Below are positions 52,326 through 62,190 of a DNA stretch of 64,000 bases, piece by piece. Source of the DNA: Ectothiorhodospira lacustris (GTDB lineage: Bacteria > Pseudomonadota > Gammaproteobacteria > Ectothiorhodospirales > Ectothiorhodospiraceae); NCBI RefSeq assembly GCF_022227845.1, contig NZ_JAJNQN010000003.1, positions 181,268 through 245,267 of the forward strand. Direction: 5' to 3'. The position numbers and the translations under genes were made by a program. Under the pieces are notes generated by a model. That model ran no database searches. It was not told the DNA's origin and saw nothing but the letters and a program-made list of their open reading frames with translations. Position 1 is the stretch's first letter. Every line of letters starts with the position of its first letter.

Positions 52326-54940
52326 AAAGCGCCGACATACGAAGCAGTTTCCTCGAGTACTTCCGCTCTAAGGGACATGAAATCGTCTCATCGAGCCCGC
52401 TGGTGCCCGGTAATGATCCCACCCTGCTGTTCACCAATGCGGGGATGGTGCAGTTCAAGGACGTGTTCCTGGGACGCGAGGGCCGCCCCTATGGGCGAGC
52501 CACCACTTCCCAACGCTGCGTGCGTGCCGGCGGCAAGCACAACGATCTGGAAAACGTCGGCTATACCGCACGCCACCACACCTTCTTCGAGATGCTGGGC
52601 AATTTCAGCTTCGGCGACTACTTCAAGCGCGATGCCATTCACTTCGCCTGGGAATACCTCACCGTCGTCTTGAAGATGCCGGTCGAGCGTCTGTGGGTTA
52701 CGGTCTATCAAACCGATGATGAGGCCTACGACATCTGGACCCGGGAAATCGGTATCCCGCTCAATCGCATCACCCGTATCGGCGACAAGCCCGGTGGCGG
52801 TTCCGACAACTTCTGGCAGATGGGGGATACCGGTCCCTGCGGCCCCTGTACCGAGATCTTCTATGACCACGGCCCCAAGGTATGGGGTGGTCCACCCGGT
52901 TCTCCCGAAGAAGACGGCGATCGGTACATCGAAATCTGGAACCTGGTCTTCATGCAGTATGAGCGGGACAGAGACGGCAATCTGACCCCCCTGCCCAAGC
53001 CCTCGGTGGACACCGGCATGGGGCTGGAGCGTCTGGCGGCGGTGATGCAGGGCGTGCATTCCAACTATGAGATCGACCTATTCCGGCACCTGCTGGCAGC
53101 GGTCGGGCGCCTGGCGGGTACCAGCGACACCCATGCGCCGTCCTTCAAGGTCATTGCGGATCACATCCGCTCCTGCAGTTTCATGATCACCGACGGCGTG
53201 ATGCCCGCCAACGACGGCCGCGGCTATGTGTTGCGCCGGATCATTCGCCGTGCCGCCCGTCACGGCCACAAGCTTGGCCTGAACGAACCCTTCTTCCACA
53301 AGCTGGTCGACACGCTGGTGCAGGAGATGGGGGATGCCTACCCGGAGTTGGTCAAGGCCCAGGCCCAGGTGGAGCAGGTGTTGCTGCTGGAGGAGCAGCG
53401 CTTCCAGGAAACCCTGGAGCATGGCCTCAAGCACCTGGAGGAAGGGCTCGGCCGCATTGCCGACAAGACCATTCCCGGTGGTCTTGTCTTCAAGCTCTAT
53501 GACACCTACGGCTTTCCGGTGGACCTGACCGGTGACATCGCCCGGGAAAAAGGACTGGAGCTGGACATGGCCGGTTTTGAACACGAGATGGAACAGCAGC
53601 GCGACCGCGCCCGGGCCGCCAGCAGCTTCAAGATGGCTGATGCCGGCACTATGGCCGTGGGTGTGGCGGATTCGGATTTCGTCGGTTACGAAGCCGTGGC
53701 CGGCGATGCCCGGGTAGTGCGTTTGGCCGCCGGTCCTGATCGTCAGGGTTGTGAAACCCTCAATGAGTCGGAAGAGGGCAGTGTGGTGCTGGATAGCACT
53801 CCCTTCTATGCCGAGTCCGGTGGCCAGGTGGGCGATACCGGCGTGATCGAAGGTCCCGAGGGCGAGTTCCAGGTCACCGACACCGTCAAGCAGGGCGGGG
53901 TCTTCATTCACCACGGACTGATGCTGCGGGGTCGTCTGAAGAGCGGTGATCCGGTCCGTACTCGGGTCAACGAGGACCGGCGTCAGGCGGTGGTGCTGAA
54001 TCACTCCGCCACCCACCTGCTCCACGCCGCCCTGCGGGAGGTTTTGGGGGACCATGTGCAGCAGAAAGGCTCCCTGGTGGCGCCGGACCGGCTGCGTTTC
54101 GACTTCTCCCATTTCGAGCCCCTCACCCAAGATCAGATCGAGTGCCTGGAAGCCATGGTCAACCGCGCCATTCGGGCCAACGTGGTGGCCGAGGCCCGCG
54201 TCATGCCCATCAAGGAAGCCCTGGCTGCCGGCGCCATGGCCCTGTTCGGCGAAAAATATGGCGACGAGGTGCGGGTGCTCTCCCTGGGGGGCTTCTCCAC
54301 CGAACTGTGCGGCGGCATCCATGTGCAGCGCACCGGTGATATCGGGATATTCAAGATCATCGGCGAGGGGGGCGTGGCTTCGGGCGTCCGCCGGATCGAG
54401 GCGGTGACCGGTGAAAACGCCCTGCACCATGTCGGCGCAACAGAGCAGCAACTCTCCCGTGCGGCGGAATTGCTGCGGGCCGGCCGCGTTGATCTGGTGG
54501 ATAAGGTACAGCAGGTGGTGGAGCGGGTCCGCGGCCTGGAAAAGGAATTGGAGGCGCTCAAGGCCAAACTGGCTTCCCAGGCCGGTTCCAGCCTGTCCGA
54601 TCAGGCGGTGGAGATCAACGGTGTGAAGGTTCTGGCCGCGCGTCTGGATGGCGCTGATCCCAAGTCCCTGCGGGACACCGTGGACCAACTCAAGAACAAG
54701 CTGGGCGAGGCGGTGATCGTGCTGGCCACCGTGCAGGACGACAAGGTCAGTCTGGTGGCCGGTGTGACCAAGGGTCATGTCGGTGCCATCAAGGCCGGCG
54801 AACTGGTAAATCAGGTCGCTCAGCAGGTGGGTGGCCGCGGTGGCGGTCGTCCGGACATGGCCATGGCCGGGGGTACCCGACCCGAAGGGCTGGATGAAGC
54901 CCTCGCCTCGGTCACGCAATGGGTTCAAGCCCGTCTTTGA
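52322..54940 (+). CDS. alaS: Alanyl-tRNA synthetase
   Basis: The 872-residue class II synthetase begins [33 protein letters not shown] (residues 5-33). The editing domain has the metal-binding [12 protein letters not shown] and [15 protein letters not shown]-terminal C-Ala domain ends in [23 protein letters not shown]. Start overlaps recX. Confidence 0.96.
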   Translation: MKSADIRSSFLEYFRSKGHEIVSSSPLVPGNDPTLLFTNAGMVQFKDVFLGREGRPYGRATTSQRCVRAGGKHNDLENVGYTARHHTFFEMLGNFSFGDYFKRDAIHFAWEYLTVVLKMPVERLWVTVYQTDDEAYDIWTREIGIPLNRITRIGDKPGGGSDNFWQMGDTGPCGPCTEIFYDHGPKVWGGPPGSPEEDGDRYIEIWNLVFMQYERDRDGNLTPLPKPSVDTGMGLERLAAVMQGVHSNYEIDLFRHLLAAVGRLAGTSDTHAPSFKVIADHIRSCSFMITDGVMPANDGRGYVLRRIIRRAARHGHKLGLNEPFFHKLVDTLVQEMGDAYPELVKAQAQVEQVLLLEEQRFQETLEHGLKHLEEGLGRIADKTIPGGLVFKLYDTYGFPVDLTGDIAREKGLELDMAGFEHEMEQQRDRARAASSFKMADAGTMAVGVADSDFVGYEAVAGDARVVRLAAGPDRQGCETLNESEEGSVVLDSTPFYAESGGQVGDTGVIEGPEGEFQVTDTVKQGGVFIHHGLMLRGRLKSGDPVRTRVNEDRRQAVVLNHSATHLLHAALREVLGDHVQQKGSLVAPDRLRFDFSHFEPLTQDQIECLEAMVNRAIRANVVAEARVMPIKEALAAGAMALFGEKYGDEVRVLSLGGFSTELCGGIHVQRTGDIGIFKIIGEGGVASGVRRIEAVTGENALHHVGATEQQLSRAAELLRAGRVDLVDKVQQVVERVRGLEKELEALKAKLASQAGSSLSDQAVEINGVKVLAARLDGADPKSLRDTVDQLKNKLGEAVIVLATVQDDKVSLVAGVTKGHVGAIKAGELVNQVAQQVGGRGGGRPDMAMAGGTRPEGLDEALASVTQWVQARL

Positions 54941-55033
54941 TTGCATGGGCGGTACCCGGCATTCGATGAACGGTTCTTCCACATGGCAAGGCAGTTATTG
55001 TCTAATGACAAGCCTATACCTAAGTAAAATGAT

Positions 55034-56263
55034 ATGTCTTTAATCGTCCAAAAATACGGCGGTACCTCGGTCGGCAGTGTTGAACGCATCCAGAATGTGG
55101 CCGACAAGGTCATTGCGGCGCGCAGACAGGGGCATGAAGTGGTGGTGGTGGTCTCCGCCATGAGCGGTGAGACCGACCGGCTGCTGGGTCTGGCCAGAAG
55201 CATTCGTTCCAACATCGACGGCCGTGAGCTGGATGTGCTGCTCTCCACCGGAGAACAGGTCACCATTGCCCTGCTGGCTATGGCGCTGGAGGCTAAGGGT
55301 TGCCCGGCTCGTTCCTACACCGGTGCTCAGGTACAGATTCTCACCGACAGCGCCCACAACAAGGCCCGTATCCGTGAGATCGATGGTGCCCGTGTGCGCC
55401 GTGATCTGGCGGATGGCAAGGTGGTGGTGGTAGCCGGGTTCCAGGGCGTGGACGAGATGGGCAACATCACCACGCTGGGTCGTGGCGGTTCCGATACCAC
55501 GGCCGTGGCCCTGGCTGCTGCCCTCAAGGCCGACGAATGTCAGATCTTCACCGATGTAGACGGGGTGTACACCACTGATCCCCGCGTCGTACCCAAGGCC
55601 CGCCGGCTGGATCGCATCACCTTCGAGGAGATGCTGGAAATGGCCAGCCTGGGTTCCAAGGTTCTGCAGATACGCGCCGTCGAATTCGCCGGCAAATACA
55701 ATGTACCGCTGCGTGTTCTATCCTCTTTTCAGGAAGGGGAAGGCACGCTCATCACTTTTGAGGAAGAGAGCATGGAGCAGGCGCTCATTTCCGGGATCGC
55801 CTTTAACCAGAACGAAGCCCAGTTGACCGTGGCCGGTGTGCCCGATCAGCCTGGCGTGGCTTACAGGCTGCTCGGTGCGGTGGCTGATGCCAACATCGAA
55901 GTGGACATGATTGTTCAGAACGTGGGTGCCGACGGCACCACGGACTTTACCTTTACCGTCCATCGCAATGATTTCGAAAAGGCCCTGGGCATTGTCCGTT
56001 CCCGTGCCGAGGCCTTGGGTGCCCGCCAAGTCAATGGTGACGATAAAATCGTCAAGATCTCCATTGTGGGTGTCGGTATGCGTTCTCACGCTGGTATCGC
56101 CAGCAAGATGTTCGAGGCCCTGGCCGCCGAGGGCATCAACATCCGCATGATCTCCACTTCCGAGATCAAGATCTCAGTGGTGGTGGATGAGAAGTACCTG
56201 GAACTGGGTGTGCGTGCCCTGCATGATGCCTTCGAATTGGAGCGCGCCCAGCCCGGCAAGTGA
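55034..56263 (+). CDS. lysC: Aspartate kinase
   Basis: The 409-residue enzyme phosphorylates aspartate, the first step to lysine, threonine and methionine. The kinase domain has VQKYGGTSVGSVERIQ and GRGGSDTTAVALAAAL; two ACT domains follow (about residues 265-400) for feedback control. The form without a fused homoserine dehydrogenase is usual for recA-alaS-linked copies. It could feed ectoine as well in halophiles, but no ect gene is seen here. Confidence 0.94.
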   Translation: MSLIVQKYGGTSVGSVERIQNVADKVIAARRQGHEVVVVVSAMSGETDRLLGLARSIRSNIDGRELDVLLSTGEQVTIALLAMALEAKGCPARSYTGAQVQILTDSAHNKARIREIDGARVRRDLADGKVVVVAGFQGVDEMGNITTLGRGGSDTTAVALAAALKADECQIFTDVDGVYTTDPRVVPKARRLDRITFEEMLEMASLGSKVLQIRAVEFAGKYNVPLRVLSSFQEGEGTLITFEEESMEQALISGIAFNQNEAQLTVAGVPDQPGVAYRLLGAVADANIEVDMIVQNVGADGTTDFTFTVHRNDFEKALGIVRSRAEALGARQVNGDDKIVKISIVGVGMRSHAGIASKMFEALAAEGINIRMISTSEIKISVVVDEKYLELGVRALHDAFELERAQPGK

Positions 56264-56297
56264 TCAGACGCCCGCAAGTGAGTGCAGGTGGCCTGAC

Positions 56298-56322
56298 GGG
56301 CGGACCTGGATTGGGTCCGCCC
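56298..56322 (+). terminator. Hairpin downstream of lysC
   Basis: Perfect 9-bp stem GGGCGGACC / GGTCCGCCC with a 7-base loop, 34 bases after the lysC stop. There is no U-tract, so termination is uncertain. Confidence 0.4.
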
Positions 56323-56421
56323 ATGGTGGTAAAGAACCGGCGTCAAGTCGGTTGTATACCGGACCGCAGAGTCCGGGACTATAAAACACAAGGTGATTGA
56401 ATCCAGTTTGGAGAAAGGAAT

Positions 56422-56607
56422 ATGCTTATTTTAACTCGCAGGGTTGGTGAAACCCTCATGATCGGAGACGAAGTGACCGTCACGGTCTTGGGCGTCAAGG
56501 GAAATCAGGTGCGTGTGGGTATCAACGCACCGAAGGATGTTGCCGTGCATCGTGAAGAGATCTACGAGCGCATCCAGCGCGAGCAGGAGACCGAAGGGAA
56601 CGCCTGA
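56422..56607 (+). CDS. csrA: Carbon storage regulator CsrA
   Basis: The 61-residue post-transcriptional regulator binds GGA motifs in mRNA leaders. The sequence [20 protein letters not shown] opens the family and the RNA-binding [13 protein letters not shown] segment is intact. GGAGAAAGG lies 5 bases before the ATG; because it contains a GGA it could permit autoregulation. Placement between lysC and tRNA-Ser is conserved. Confidence 0.96.
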   Translation: MLILTRRVGETLMIGDEVTVTVLGVKGNQVRVGINAPKDVAVHREEIYERIQREQETEGNA

Positions 56608-56724
56608 TTTTTGTCTTTAAGGACTTTACGTAAGCCCATCATTTGGGTAATATATTGGCTTGCCGTCGATGTTATGGATGCGTGACGGCAAGCTAAGCTG
56701 GATCGGCAAGTCAAGCAATGTTCC

Positions 56725-56815
56725 GGAGAGATGGCCGAGTGGTCGAAGGCGCTCCCCTGCTAAGGGAGTATGGGTCAAAAGCCCATCGAGGGTTCGAATC
56801 CCTCTCTCTCCGCCA
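56725..56815 (+). tRNA. tRNA-Ser (anticodon GCT)
   Basis: 91 bases including an encoded CCA (56813-56815). Acceptor GGAGAGA pairs with TCTCTCC at 56805-56811. The anticodon stem CTCCC/GGGAG encloses the loop CTGCTAA with GCT at 56759-56761. It has a long variable arm (TATGGGTCAAAAGCCCATCG region) and a T loop GGTTCGAATCC. It reads AGC/AGT codons. Confidence 0.97.
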
Positions 56816-56825
56816 TATGATATGC

Positions 56826-56852
56826 AAAAGCCCCTGATTCAAGGGGCTTTTT
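56826..56852 (+). terminator. Intrinsic terminator of tRNA-Ser
   Basis: AAAAGCCCC / GGGGCTTTT stem with an 8-base loop ending in five T, 10 bases after the tRNA. Confidence 0.9.
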
Positions 56853-56958
56853 GCTTTTTAAAGATCCCCTGACCCACGCTTAAACCCATGCCTATGAATT
56901 GGTCTTTGTGGGCCAGATTGGGTGGCGCGGGACAATCCCCCCCCATTGTTCTTAATCA

Positions 56959-57012
56959 TTGGCAGCCCTGCTGTGCTTCACCGAGGACGGTCGCCTGAAG
57001 CCCGATAACAAC
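56959..57012 (+). pseudogene. Scrap of an IS66-family transposase (TnpC C-terminal region)
   Basis: Codons at 56962-57012 read AALLCFTEDGRLKPDNN, matching the IS66 transposase segment that precedes the NNxAERAIRP motif. The match stops right after DNN, and no inverted ends or other IS66 genes are seen. About 100 further bases up to 57120 are of unknown origin. Confidence 0.5.
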
Positions 57013-57159
57013 CTCGGCGGCCATGGCCTTTGCGCAGAAGTGGCTCGACCTGTTTCGCAGTCGGCCCAGGATCCCTTGGATCAATGTGGCATAGCGAACA
57101 GTTGAAGCCATGAAAGAGCGCACATCTTATTTGGGTGGCTCGATGTCGTCCTGGGCGTT

Positions 57160-57340
57160 TTAAGGTATATCGATTTATTTGTATTTATAAAATTCTTTAA
57201 TAAACAATAGTTTATTTATTTTTATTCATATTGCATATGTTTTTATTTTCAATAAAAACAATAATTTATTTAAGTTATTTGAAGTATTTTCTTTTTAGAG
57301 TAAAAAATAACTTTAAAAACAATATGATGAAATAAAAAGG
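57160..57340. other. Very AT-rich island in a GC-rich genome
   Basis: About 180 bases made almost wholly of A and T, with TTTATTTATTTTTATT-like and AATAAAAACAATAATT-like runs. It has no reading frame of note. It separates the IS66 scrap from the transposase gene and ends at the palindrome CCAGGCGCCTGG (57348-57359). It suggests imported DNA. Confidence 0.7.
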
Positions 57341-57413
57341 CACTACTCCAGGCGCCTGGTGCCACGTGGAACAATTGATGGGTGGCCACCGCCGGTTTTC
57401 CGCGCTCGTGTCC

Positions 57414-58541
57414 TCATGCGGCTTTGTTGGAAAATACGGCTCTGGCAACCCGTATGCCTCGTACTCTCTGTTTCCTTTGCCGTAAAGCCAGTTTACACAG
57501 TGTTTCAGGTGTCCCGATCACGGGGCCGAAGGTCTTGAGCATGTTTGCTGACTGATTAACGAAGGCTTCAGTCTCCATACCCATTTGCAACAGCAGGCGG
57601 GGCGTCTTTTCCGGGATTCTGCCGCGTTTCATCGGGTGGAGACAGCGTCCCAGGATATCAACCAGTTCCAGATAATCTGCGAAGGCAAAAGGAATGGCAG
57701 TCTCAAAACGCGCAGCCGGGCTGAAGGGCATCAAGGGTGCTGGCTGAAGCGATTTAAGATGCCGTTCCGAGCGCAGTCTGTTTGCCTCGGCGGTATGATC
57801 GGCGCGACTGCTGCTGCGTGCGGCGGGGAGGGGGGTGAGCTGGGGCTGGGATTTCGCAGTATCACCGCCTGAATTTCTTTGGGGAGCCAGCTCCCTGGTA
57901 ACGTTCCGGATACGCCGGGCTATGCCGGTGAACTCACAGCTCTGGAGATCTTGCGCGACCCTGGCGCGAACGGGGTTTAGATCGACATAGGCCATGGCGG
58001 CCAGTAGGGCCTGTTCGTCCAGCAGTGCCTGACTTTTAAAACGGCCCTCCCAGAAACGTCCTTTCACGCCATCTTCCTGGTTGGCCTGACGCGCAATGGA
58101 CTCATTGAGAACCCGCATGAACCAGGAAAGGTCGTGCAGTCTGGCACGATACAGTTCCGCGCATTCTTCTACCTGAGCCATTTCTGCGGCTGACAGTTGT
58201 TCCGGGCCGCCGGCAAGGTAACGCTGAACGGAAGAGGGGCCGTTGAACAACTGCGTCCATCGTTTCAGCGTCTCATCTACCCCCCAGTCCAGGCCTCGCC
58301 CTGCATCGACACGCAGCACGATGTGGTAGTGATTGGACATGACTGCGTAGGCTGCAATATCGATGGCGAAGATGCCGGACAGTGCCAGCATGCGTTCCTC
58401 GATCCATCCTCGGCGATGCCCGTAGTTCATGCCGGTGAGTTGATCGCGGCCGCACAGAAAGGCGCGCCTCACGCAGCGACTGACTACGTGATACCAGGGC
58501 GTTTCAGAGAGCGAGATCAGTTCATGTCGGGGTTGAGCCAT
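57414..58541 (-). CDS. REP-associated tyrosine transposase (RAYT, Y1/IS200-like)
   Basis: The 375-residue protein has a Y1_Tnp domain: ISLSETPWYHVVSRCVRRAFL at the start, the HUH metal motif in MSNHYHIVLRVD, FWEGRFKSQALLDEQALLAAMAYVDLNPVRA, and a long C-terminal extension (about residues 225-375). The HUH and GRFKSQ patterns are typical of RAYTs, single-copy host-domesticated enzymes linked to REP repeats. Such repeats are common in this window. AT-rich tracts flank the gene on both sides (57160-57340 and 58590-58616). No IS ends are seen. Confidence 0.8.
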   Translation of the reverse strand: MAQPRHELISLSETPWYHVVSRCVRRAFLCGRDQLTGMNYGHRRGWIEERMLALSGIFAIDIAAYAVMSNHYHIVLRVDAGRGLDWGVDETLKRWTQLFNGPSSVQRYLAGGPEQLSAAEMAQVEECAELYRARLHDLSWFMRVLNESIARQANQEDGVKGRFWEGRFKSQALLDEQALLAAMAYVDLNPVRARVAQDLQSCEFTGIARRIRNVTRELAPQRNSGGDTAKSQPQLTPLPAARSSSRADHTAEANRLRSERHLKSLQPAPLMPFSPAARFETAIPFAFADYLELVDILGRCLHPMKRGRIPEKTPRLLLQMGMETEAFVNQSANMLKTFGPVIGTPETLCKLALRQRKQRVRGIRVARAVFSNKAA

Positions 58542-58616
58542 GAAGGCATCTTACCGCTTTGAGACTCAGACTTCAATAAAGTGGGTGTCCAATTAAAAAT
58601 TAAAAAAAATAAAAAA

Positions 58617-58640
58617 CCCTGCCAAATCCATTTGGCAGGG
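58617..58640 (-). terminator. Hairpin at the head of array leader 1
   Basis: Perfect 11-bp stem CCCTGCCAAAT / ATTTGGCAGGG with a 2-base loop. On the minus strand it is followed by TTTTTTATTTTTTTTAATTTTT, a strong terminator that blocks leftward transcription ahead of the transposase gene. It occupies the place of the GTGACGGGGCTTT hairpins in leaders 2 and 3. Confidence 0.75.
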
Positions 58641-58800
58641 CGTATGTCGCACGGCCGGGCCAATCCCTGGAATCATCCGTGAGCCTGAGTGTTCATCCTT
58701 GAGTGCCGATACTTGGCGACGGACTTAAAATCCCATACCTATAGGAGGGATACAACCTCTTGGTATAAAAAATGCGAAGTGGTTCATATTTTTCTTTTGC
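58641..58800 (+). repeat. Array leader module, copy 1
   Basis: About 160 bases shared with 60365-60520 and 63691-63846. It contains GGCCGGGCCAATCCCTGG (58653), the direct repeats TCATCCGTGAGC (58673-58684) and TCATCCTTGAGT (58693-58704) 20 bases apart, ACTTGGCGACGG, and the block TGGTTCATATTTTTCTTTTG ending near 58800. It lies directly before ATPase-nuclease copy 1 and probably holds its promoter and operator. Confidence 0.7.
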
Positions 58801-58844
58801 CTCTGAGAGGCCGCTGGCGTACAGAGCTTTTGGAGGAGACAGCT

Positions 58845-60146
58845 ATGGCTGTCCAACCCAATCTCCCCATCGGAGTGCAGTCCCTTGCAGAGATCATCAA
58901 CGGGGGCTATTACTACGTGGACAAAACCCCTTGGCTTCATCGACTAATCAAAGAGGGGAAGCACTATTTCCTCTCCCGCCCGCGCCGTTTCGGCAAGAGC
59001 CCGCTGCTGGACACCCTCAAGGAACTGTTTGAGGCCAACGAGCCCCTGTTCCGCGGCCTTTACATTCACGATCGCTGGGACTGGCAGACCCGCCATCCGG
59101 TCATCCGGATCAGTTTTACCGATGGGGTGATGCAGAGCCGGGACACCCTGGATGCGCGCATCGAGGAAATGCTCTCCCAGCAGGCCGAAGCGTTACAGGT
59201 CCGTCTGGCAAATCGCAGCATTGCCGGACGATTCGGTGAACTGATCCGTCGTGTCCATCAGCAGCACGGCCAGCGAGTAGTGGTCCTGATCGACGAATAC
59301 GACAAGCCCATTCTGGACAACATCACCGATGCCGACGTGGCCCGCGAACTGCGGGAAGGGCTGAAAAACCTGTATTCCGTCCTCAAGGACGCCGATCCCC
59401 ATCTGAAATTCTGCCTGCTCACCGGTGTGTCCAAGTTCAGCAAGGTCAGCCTGTTCTCCGGGCTGAACAACCTCAACGACATCACCCTGGACAAGCCCTT
59501 TGCCCCTATCTGCGGCTACACCGACGAGGACATCGATACCGTGTTTGCCCCGGAACTGCCGGGCCTGGACCGGGAACAGATCCGTCAGTGGTACAACGGC
59601 TATCGCTGGGGAGATGAGACGACTCAGGCGGTCTATAACCCGTTCGATGTGCTGCTGCTGTTCCAGAAACGGGAGTTCCGGCCCTACTGGTTTGAAAGTG
59701 CCACGCCCTCATTTTTAGTCAAGCTCCTGTCGGAGCGGGGCGTATTCACCCCCCGTCTGGACCGTCTGCAGACCAAGGCCAGCCTGCTGGGCCGCTTCGA
59801 CGTGGACGACATTGCCACCGAAGCCCTCTTGTTCCAGACCGGCTATCTCACCGTGCACAAGGTGGAAGAACCCATCACCGGCTACTGGCTCTACACCCTG
59901 GGTTATCCCAATCGCGATGCCGGCAACACCGGCCGGGTGGACATGACCGTGGATTTCAATGGTCACATCTACCTATTTGAATTCAAGGTGGTGGAGCAGG
60001 TCCCGGAGGGCAGGGCGCTGCGGCAGCTCCAGGACAAGGGCTACGCCGACAAGTACCGGGGGCAGGGCAAGCCCATCCACCTCATCGGCGTGGAGTTCTC
60101 CAGGGAACAGCGGCAGATCATCGCTTTTGATGTGTTGAGCCTTTGA
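58845..60146 (+). CDS. AAA-ATPase-like / PD-(D/E)XK nuclease protein, array copy 1 (internally deleted)
   Basis: The 433-residue member of the AAA-ATPase_like (PF09820) plus PDDEXK (PF08011) family has a P-loop variant SRPRRFGKSP near residue 44, Walker B VVVLIDEYDKPILDNI, TGVSKFSKVSLFSGLNNL, and the nuclease core GRVDMTVDFNGHIYLFEFKV. Against copy 2 it lacks 84 residues (252 bases, in frame) between GYPNR and DAGNTG, and has proline instead of leucine right after GKS. Both suggest loss of activity. TGGAGGAGA precedes the ATG. The family's function is not established. Confidence 0.85.
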   Translation: MAVQPNLPIGVQSLAEIINGGYYYVDKTPWLHRLIKEGKHYFLSRPRRFGKSPLLDTLKELFEANEPLFRGLYIHDRWDWQTRHPVIRISFTDGVMQSRDTLDARIEEMLSQQAEALQVRLANRSIAGRFGELIRRVHQQHGQRVVVLIDEYDKPILDNITDADVARELREGLKNLYSVLKDADPHLKFCLLTGVSKFSKVSLFSGLNNLNDITLDKPFAPICGYTDEDIDTVFAPELPGLDREQIRQWYNGYRWGDETTQAVYNPFDVLLLFQKREFRPYWFESATPSFLVKLLSERGVFTPRLDRLQTKASLLGRFDVDDIATEALLFQTGYLTVHKVEEPITGYWLYTLGYPNRDAGNTGRVDMTVDFNGHIYLFEFKVVEQVPEGRALRQLQDKGYADKYRGQGKPIHLIGVEFSREQRQIIAFDVLSL

Positions 60147-60190
60147 TCTGGATACCAAACATGCCCTTTTCGTCACTCTCTCGCTCTTTC

Positions 60191-60268
60191 GTCACTCCCG
60201 CGAAAGCGGGAGTCCAGGGTCCTTCCCTCTGTTACCGGCCGATGGATTCCCGCTTGCGCGGGAATGAC
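60191..60268. repeat. REP-like inverted repeat cluster 7 (opposed pair)
   Basis: GTCACTCCCGCG...GGAGTCCAG (60191-60217) faces TGGATTCCCGC...GGGAATGAC (60243-60268). It sits between array copy 1 and leader 2, the same relative place as cluster 8 before leader 3. Confidence 0.85.
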
Positions 60269-60297
60269 GCAGATTTATCCTGCATGGCAACGGACCT

Positions 60298-60520
60298 CGG
60301 CCACGGGTCAATTACACGCAATGCATAAAGTAAAGCCCCGTCACTGTCCATGTGACGGGGCTTTGTGTCGCGCGGCCGGGCCAATCCCTGGAATCTTCCG
60401 TGAGCCTGAGAGTTCATCCGTGAGCGCCGATACATGGCGACGGGGTCAAAATCCCATACATCCACTATGGATACAACTGCTTGGCGTCAAAAGTGCGAAA
60501 TGGTTCATATTTTCTTTTGT
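60298..60520 (+). repeat. Array leader module, copy 2
   Basis: Begins CTCGGCCACGGG, shared with 63618. The hairpin AAAGCCCCGTCAC / GTGACGGGGCTTT (60332-60364) is a perfect 13-bp stem. Direct repeats TCTTCCGTGAGC (60394-60405) and TCATCCGTGAGC (60414-60425) are 20 bases apart. The conserved block TGGTTCATATTTTCTTTTG lies near 60501-60519. The gap to the next gene start holds about 115 less conserved bases. Confidence 0.75.
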
Positions 60521-60636
60521 CGCCCAGGGGGAGGGAATGTCTTTGCGCTCGCAACCAAAGGCCGCTCCCGCAAGGCCAGCCCCGGCTTCGTGGTATTCTG
60601 CCCCGACAGTGAACCTCCAGGAGCCGAGTTCCTTCC

Positions 60637-62190
60637 ATGGCTACCCAGCTCAATCTCCCCATCGGCGTACAGGCTTTCGGCAAAATCCGCACCGGCGGAT
60701 TCTACTATGTGGATAAAACCCCCTACCTTCATCAGCTGATCGATGAAGGCAGCTATTATTTCCTCTCCCGCCCCCGCCGCTTCGGCAAGAGCCTGCTGCT
60801 GGACACCCTCAAGGAACTGTTTGAGGCCAACGAGCCCCTGTTCCGCGGCCTGTATATCCACGACCGCTGGGATTGGCAGACCCGTCATCCGGTCATTCGA
60901 CTGAGTTTTGCCGATGGGGTCATGGGCAGTCGTCAGGCATTGGACCAGCACATTGAAGAACTGTTGCGTGAACACTCGGAAAGGCTGGGTATTACCCTGA
61001 GCAATGAAAGTATTCAGGGGCGGTTCCGGGAATTAATCACTGGGACCCATCAGCAGCGCGGGCAGCGGGTGGTGGTCCTGATCGACGAATACGACAAGCC
61101 CATCCTGGACAATATCACCGATGCCGTCGTGGCCCGCGAACTGCGGGAAGGGCTGAAAAACCTGTATTCCGTCCTCAAGGACGCCGATCCCCATCTGAAA
61201 TTCTGCCTTCTCACCGGCGTCTCCAAGTTCAGCAAGGTCAGTCTGTTCTCCGGACTGAACAACCTGCGTGACATCACCCTCTCCCGGGATTACGGCGCCA
61301 TCTGCGGCTACACCGACGAGGACATCGATACCGTCTTTGCGCCGGAACTACCGGGCCTGGATCGGGATCAGATCCGCCATTGGTACAACGGTTATCGCTG
61401 GGGGGATGAGCGGTTGCCCTCGGTCTACAACCCCTTTGACGTACTGTTGCTGTTTCAGGAGCGGGAATTCCGGCCCTACTGGTTCGAAAGTGCCACGCCC
61501 ACCTTCCTGGTGAAGCTCCTCGCCGAACGCGGTCTTTACACCCCGCGGCTGGACACCCTGGAAACGGAGGCCGCACTACTGGGCCGCTTCGACGTGGACG
61601 AGATCGCCACCGAGGCCCTTTTGTTCCAGACCGGGTATCTCACCGTGCATAAGGTGGAGCAGCCCATGACCGGTTACTGGCTCTACACCCTGGGGTATCC
61701 CAACCGGGAAGTGGAGGCCAGTCTCAACCAAGCCTTGCTCCCGGCCCTGGGCATGCCCAGGGCGGCCCAGCAGCGCATCACCCTGTTTCGCGCCCTGCAG
61801 GCCCATGACCTGCCGGCCCTGGAAACCCACTTCAAGGCCTTGTTTGCCGGACTACCCCACGATTGGTACCGCAACAACCCCATCGCCCAGTATGAAGGCC
61901 ATTACGCCAGCGTGTTCTACAGCCACCTGGCCGCGCTGGGACTGGCCATCACCGTGGAAGATGCCGGCAACACCGGCCGGGTGGACATGACCGTGGATTT
62001 CAATGGCCACATCTACCTGTTCGAGTTCAAGGTGGTGGAGCAGGTCCCGGAGGGCAAGGCGTTGCGGCAGCTCCAGGACAAGGGTTACGCCGACAAATAC
62101 CGGGGGCAGGGCAAGCCCATTCATCTCATCGGCGTGGAATTCTCCAGGGAGCAGCGGCAGATCATCGCTTTTGATGTGTTGAGCCTGTAA
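60637..62190 (+). CDS. AAA-ATPase-like / PD-(D/E)XK nuclease protein, array copy 2 (full length)
   Basis: The 517-residue protein has P-loop RPRRFGKS at 45-52, Walker B VVVLIDEYDK at about 145-154, sensor-like TGVSKFSKVSLFSG, a helical middle region (about 355-445), and a C-terminal nuclease with D450, E463 and K465 in GRVDMTVDFNGHIYLFEFKV. Long stretches are identical to copy 1, so duplication is recent or maintained by gene conversion. CAGGAG lies about 12 bases before the ATG. These multi-copy genes are common in many bacteria; a role in mobility, defence or conflict is conjecture. Confidence 0.88.
   Translation: MATQLNLPIGVQAFGKIRTGGFYYVDKTPYLHQLIDEGSYYFLSRPRRFGKSLLLDTLKELFEANEPLFRGLYIHDRWDWQTRHPVIRLSFADGVMGSRQALDQHIEELLREHSERLGITLSNESIQGRFRELITGTHQQRGQRVVVLIDEYDKPILDNITDAVVARELREGLKNLYSVLKDADPHLKFCLLTGVSKFSKVSLFSGLNNLRDITLSRDYGAICGYTDEDIDTVFAPELPGLDRDQIRHWYNGYRWGDERLPSVYNPFDVLLLFQEREFRPYWFESATPTFLVKLLAERGLYTPRLDTLETEAALLGRFDVDEIATEALLFQTGYLTVHKVEQPMTGYWLYTLGYPNREVEASLNQALLPALGMPRAAQQRITLFRALQAHDLPALETHFKALFAGLPHDWYRNNPIAQYEGHYASVFYSHLAALGLAITVEDAGNTGRVDMTVDFNGHIYLFEFKVVEQVPEGKALRQLQDKGYADKYRGQGKPIHLIGVEFSREQRQIIAFDVLSL

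Noticed and set aside
60365..60430. CTCTCAGG on the minus strand of the array leader, recalling a glycine riboswitch
   Set aside because: The rest of the glycine aptamer is absent and the strand faces away from the gene. Direct repeats explain the conservation better.
60264..60716. Conserved frame running through leaders 2 and 3 as a possible small gene
   Set aside because: Similarity follows from DNA identity of the leader. Copy 1 has a TAA in this frame, and there is no ribosome site.
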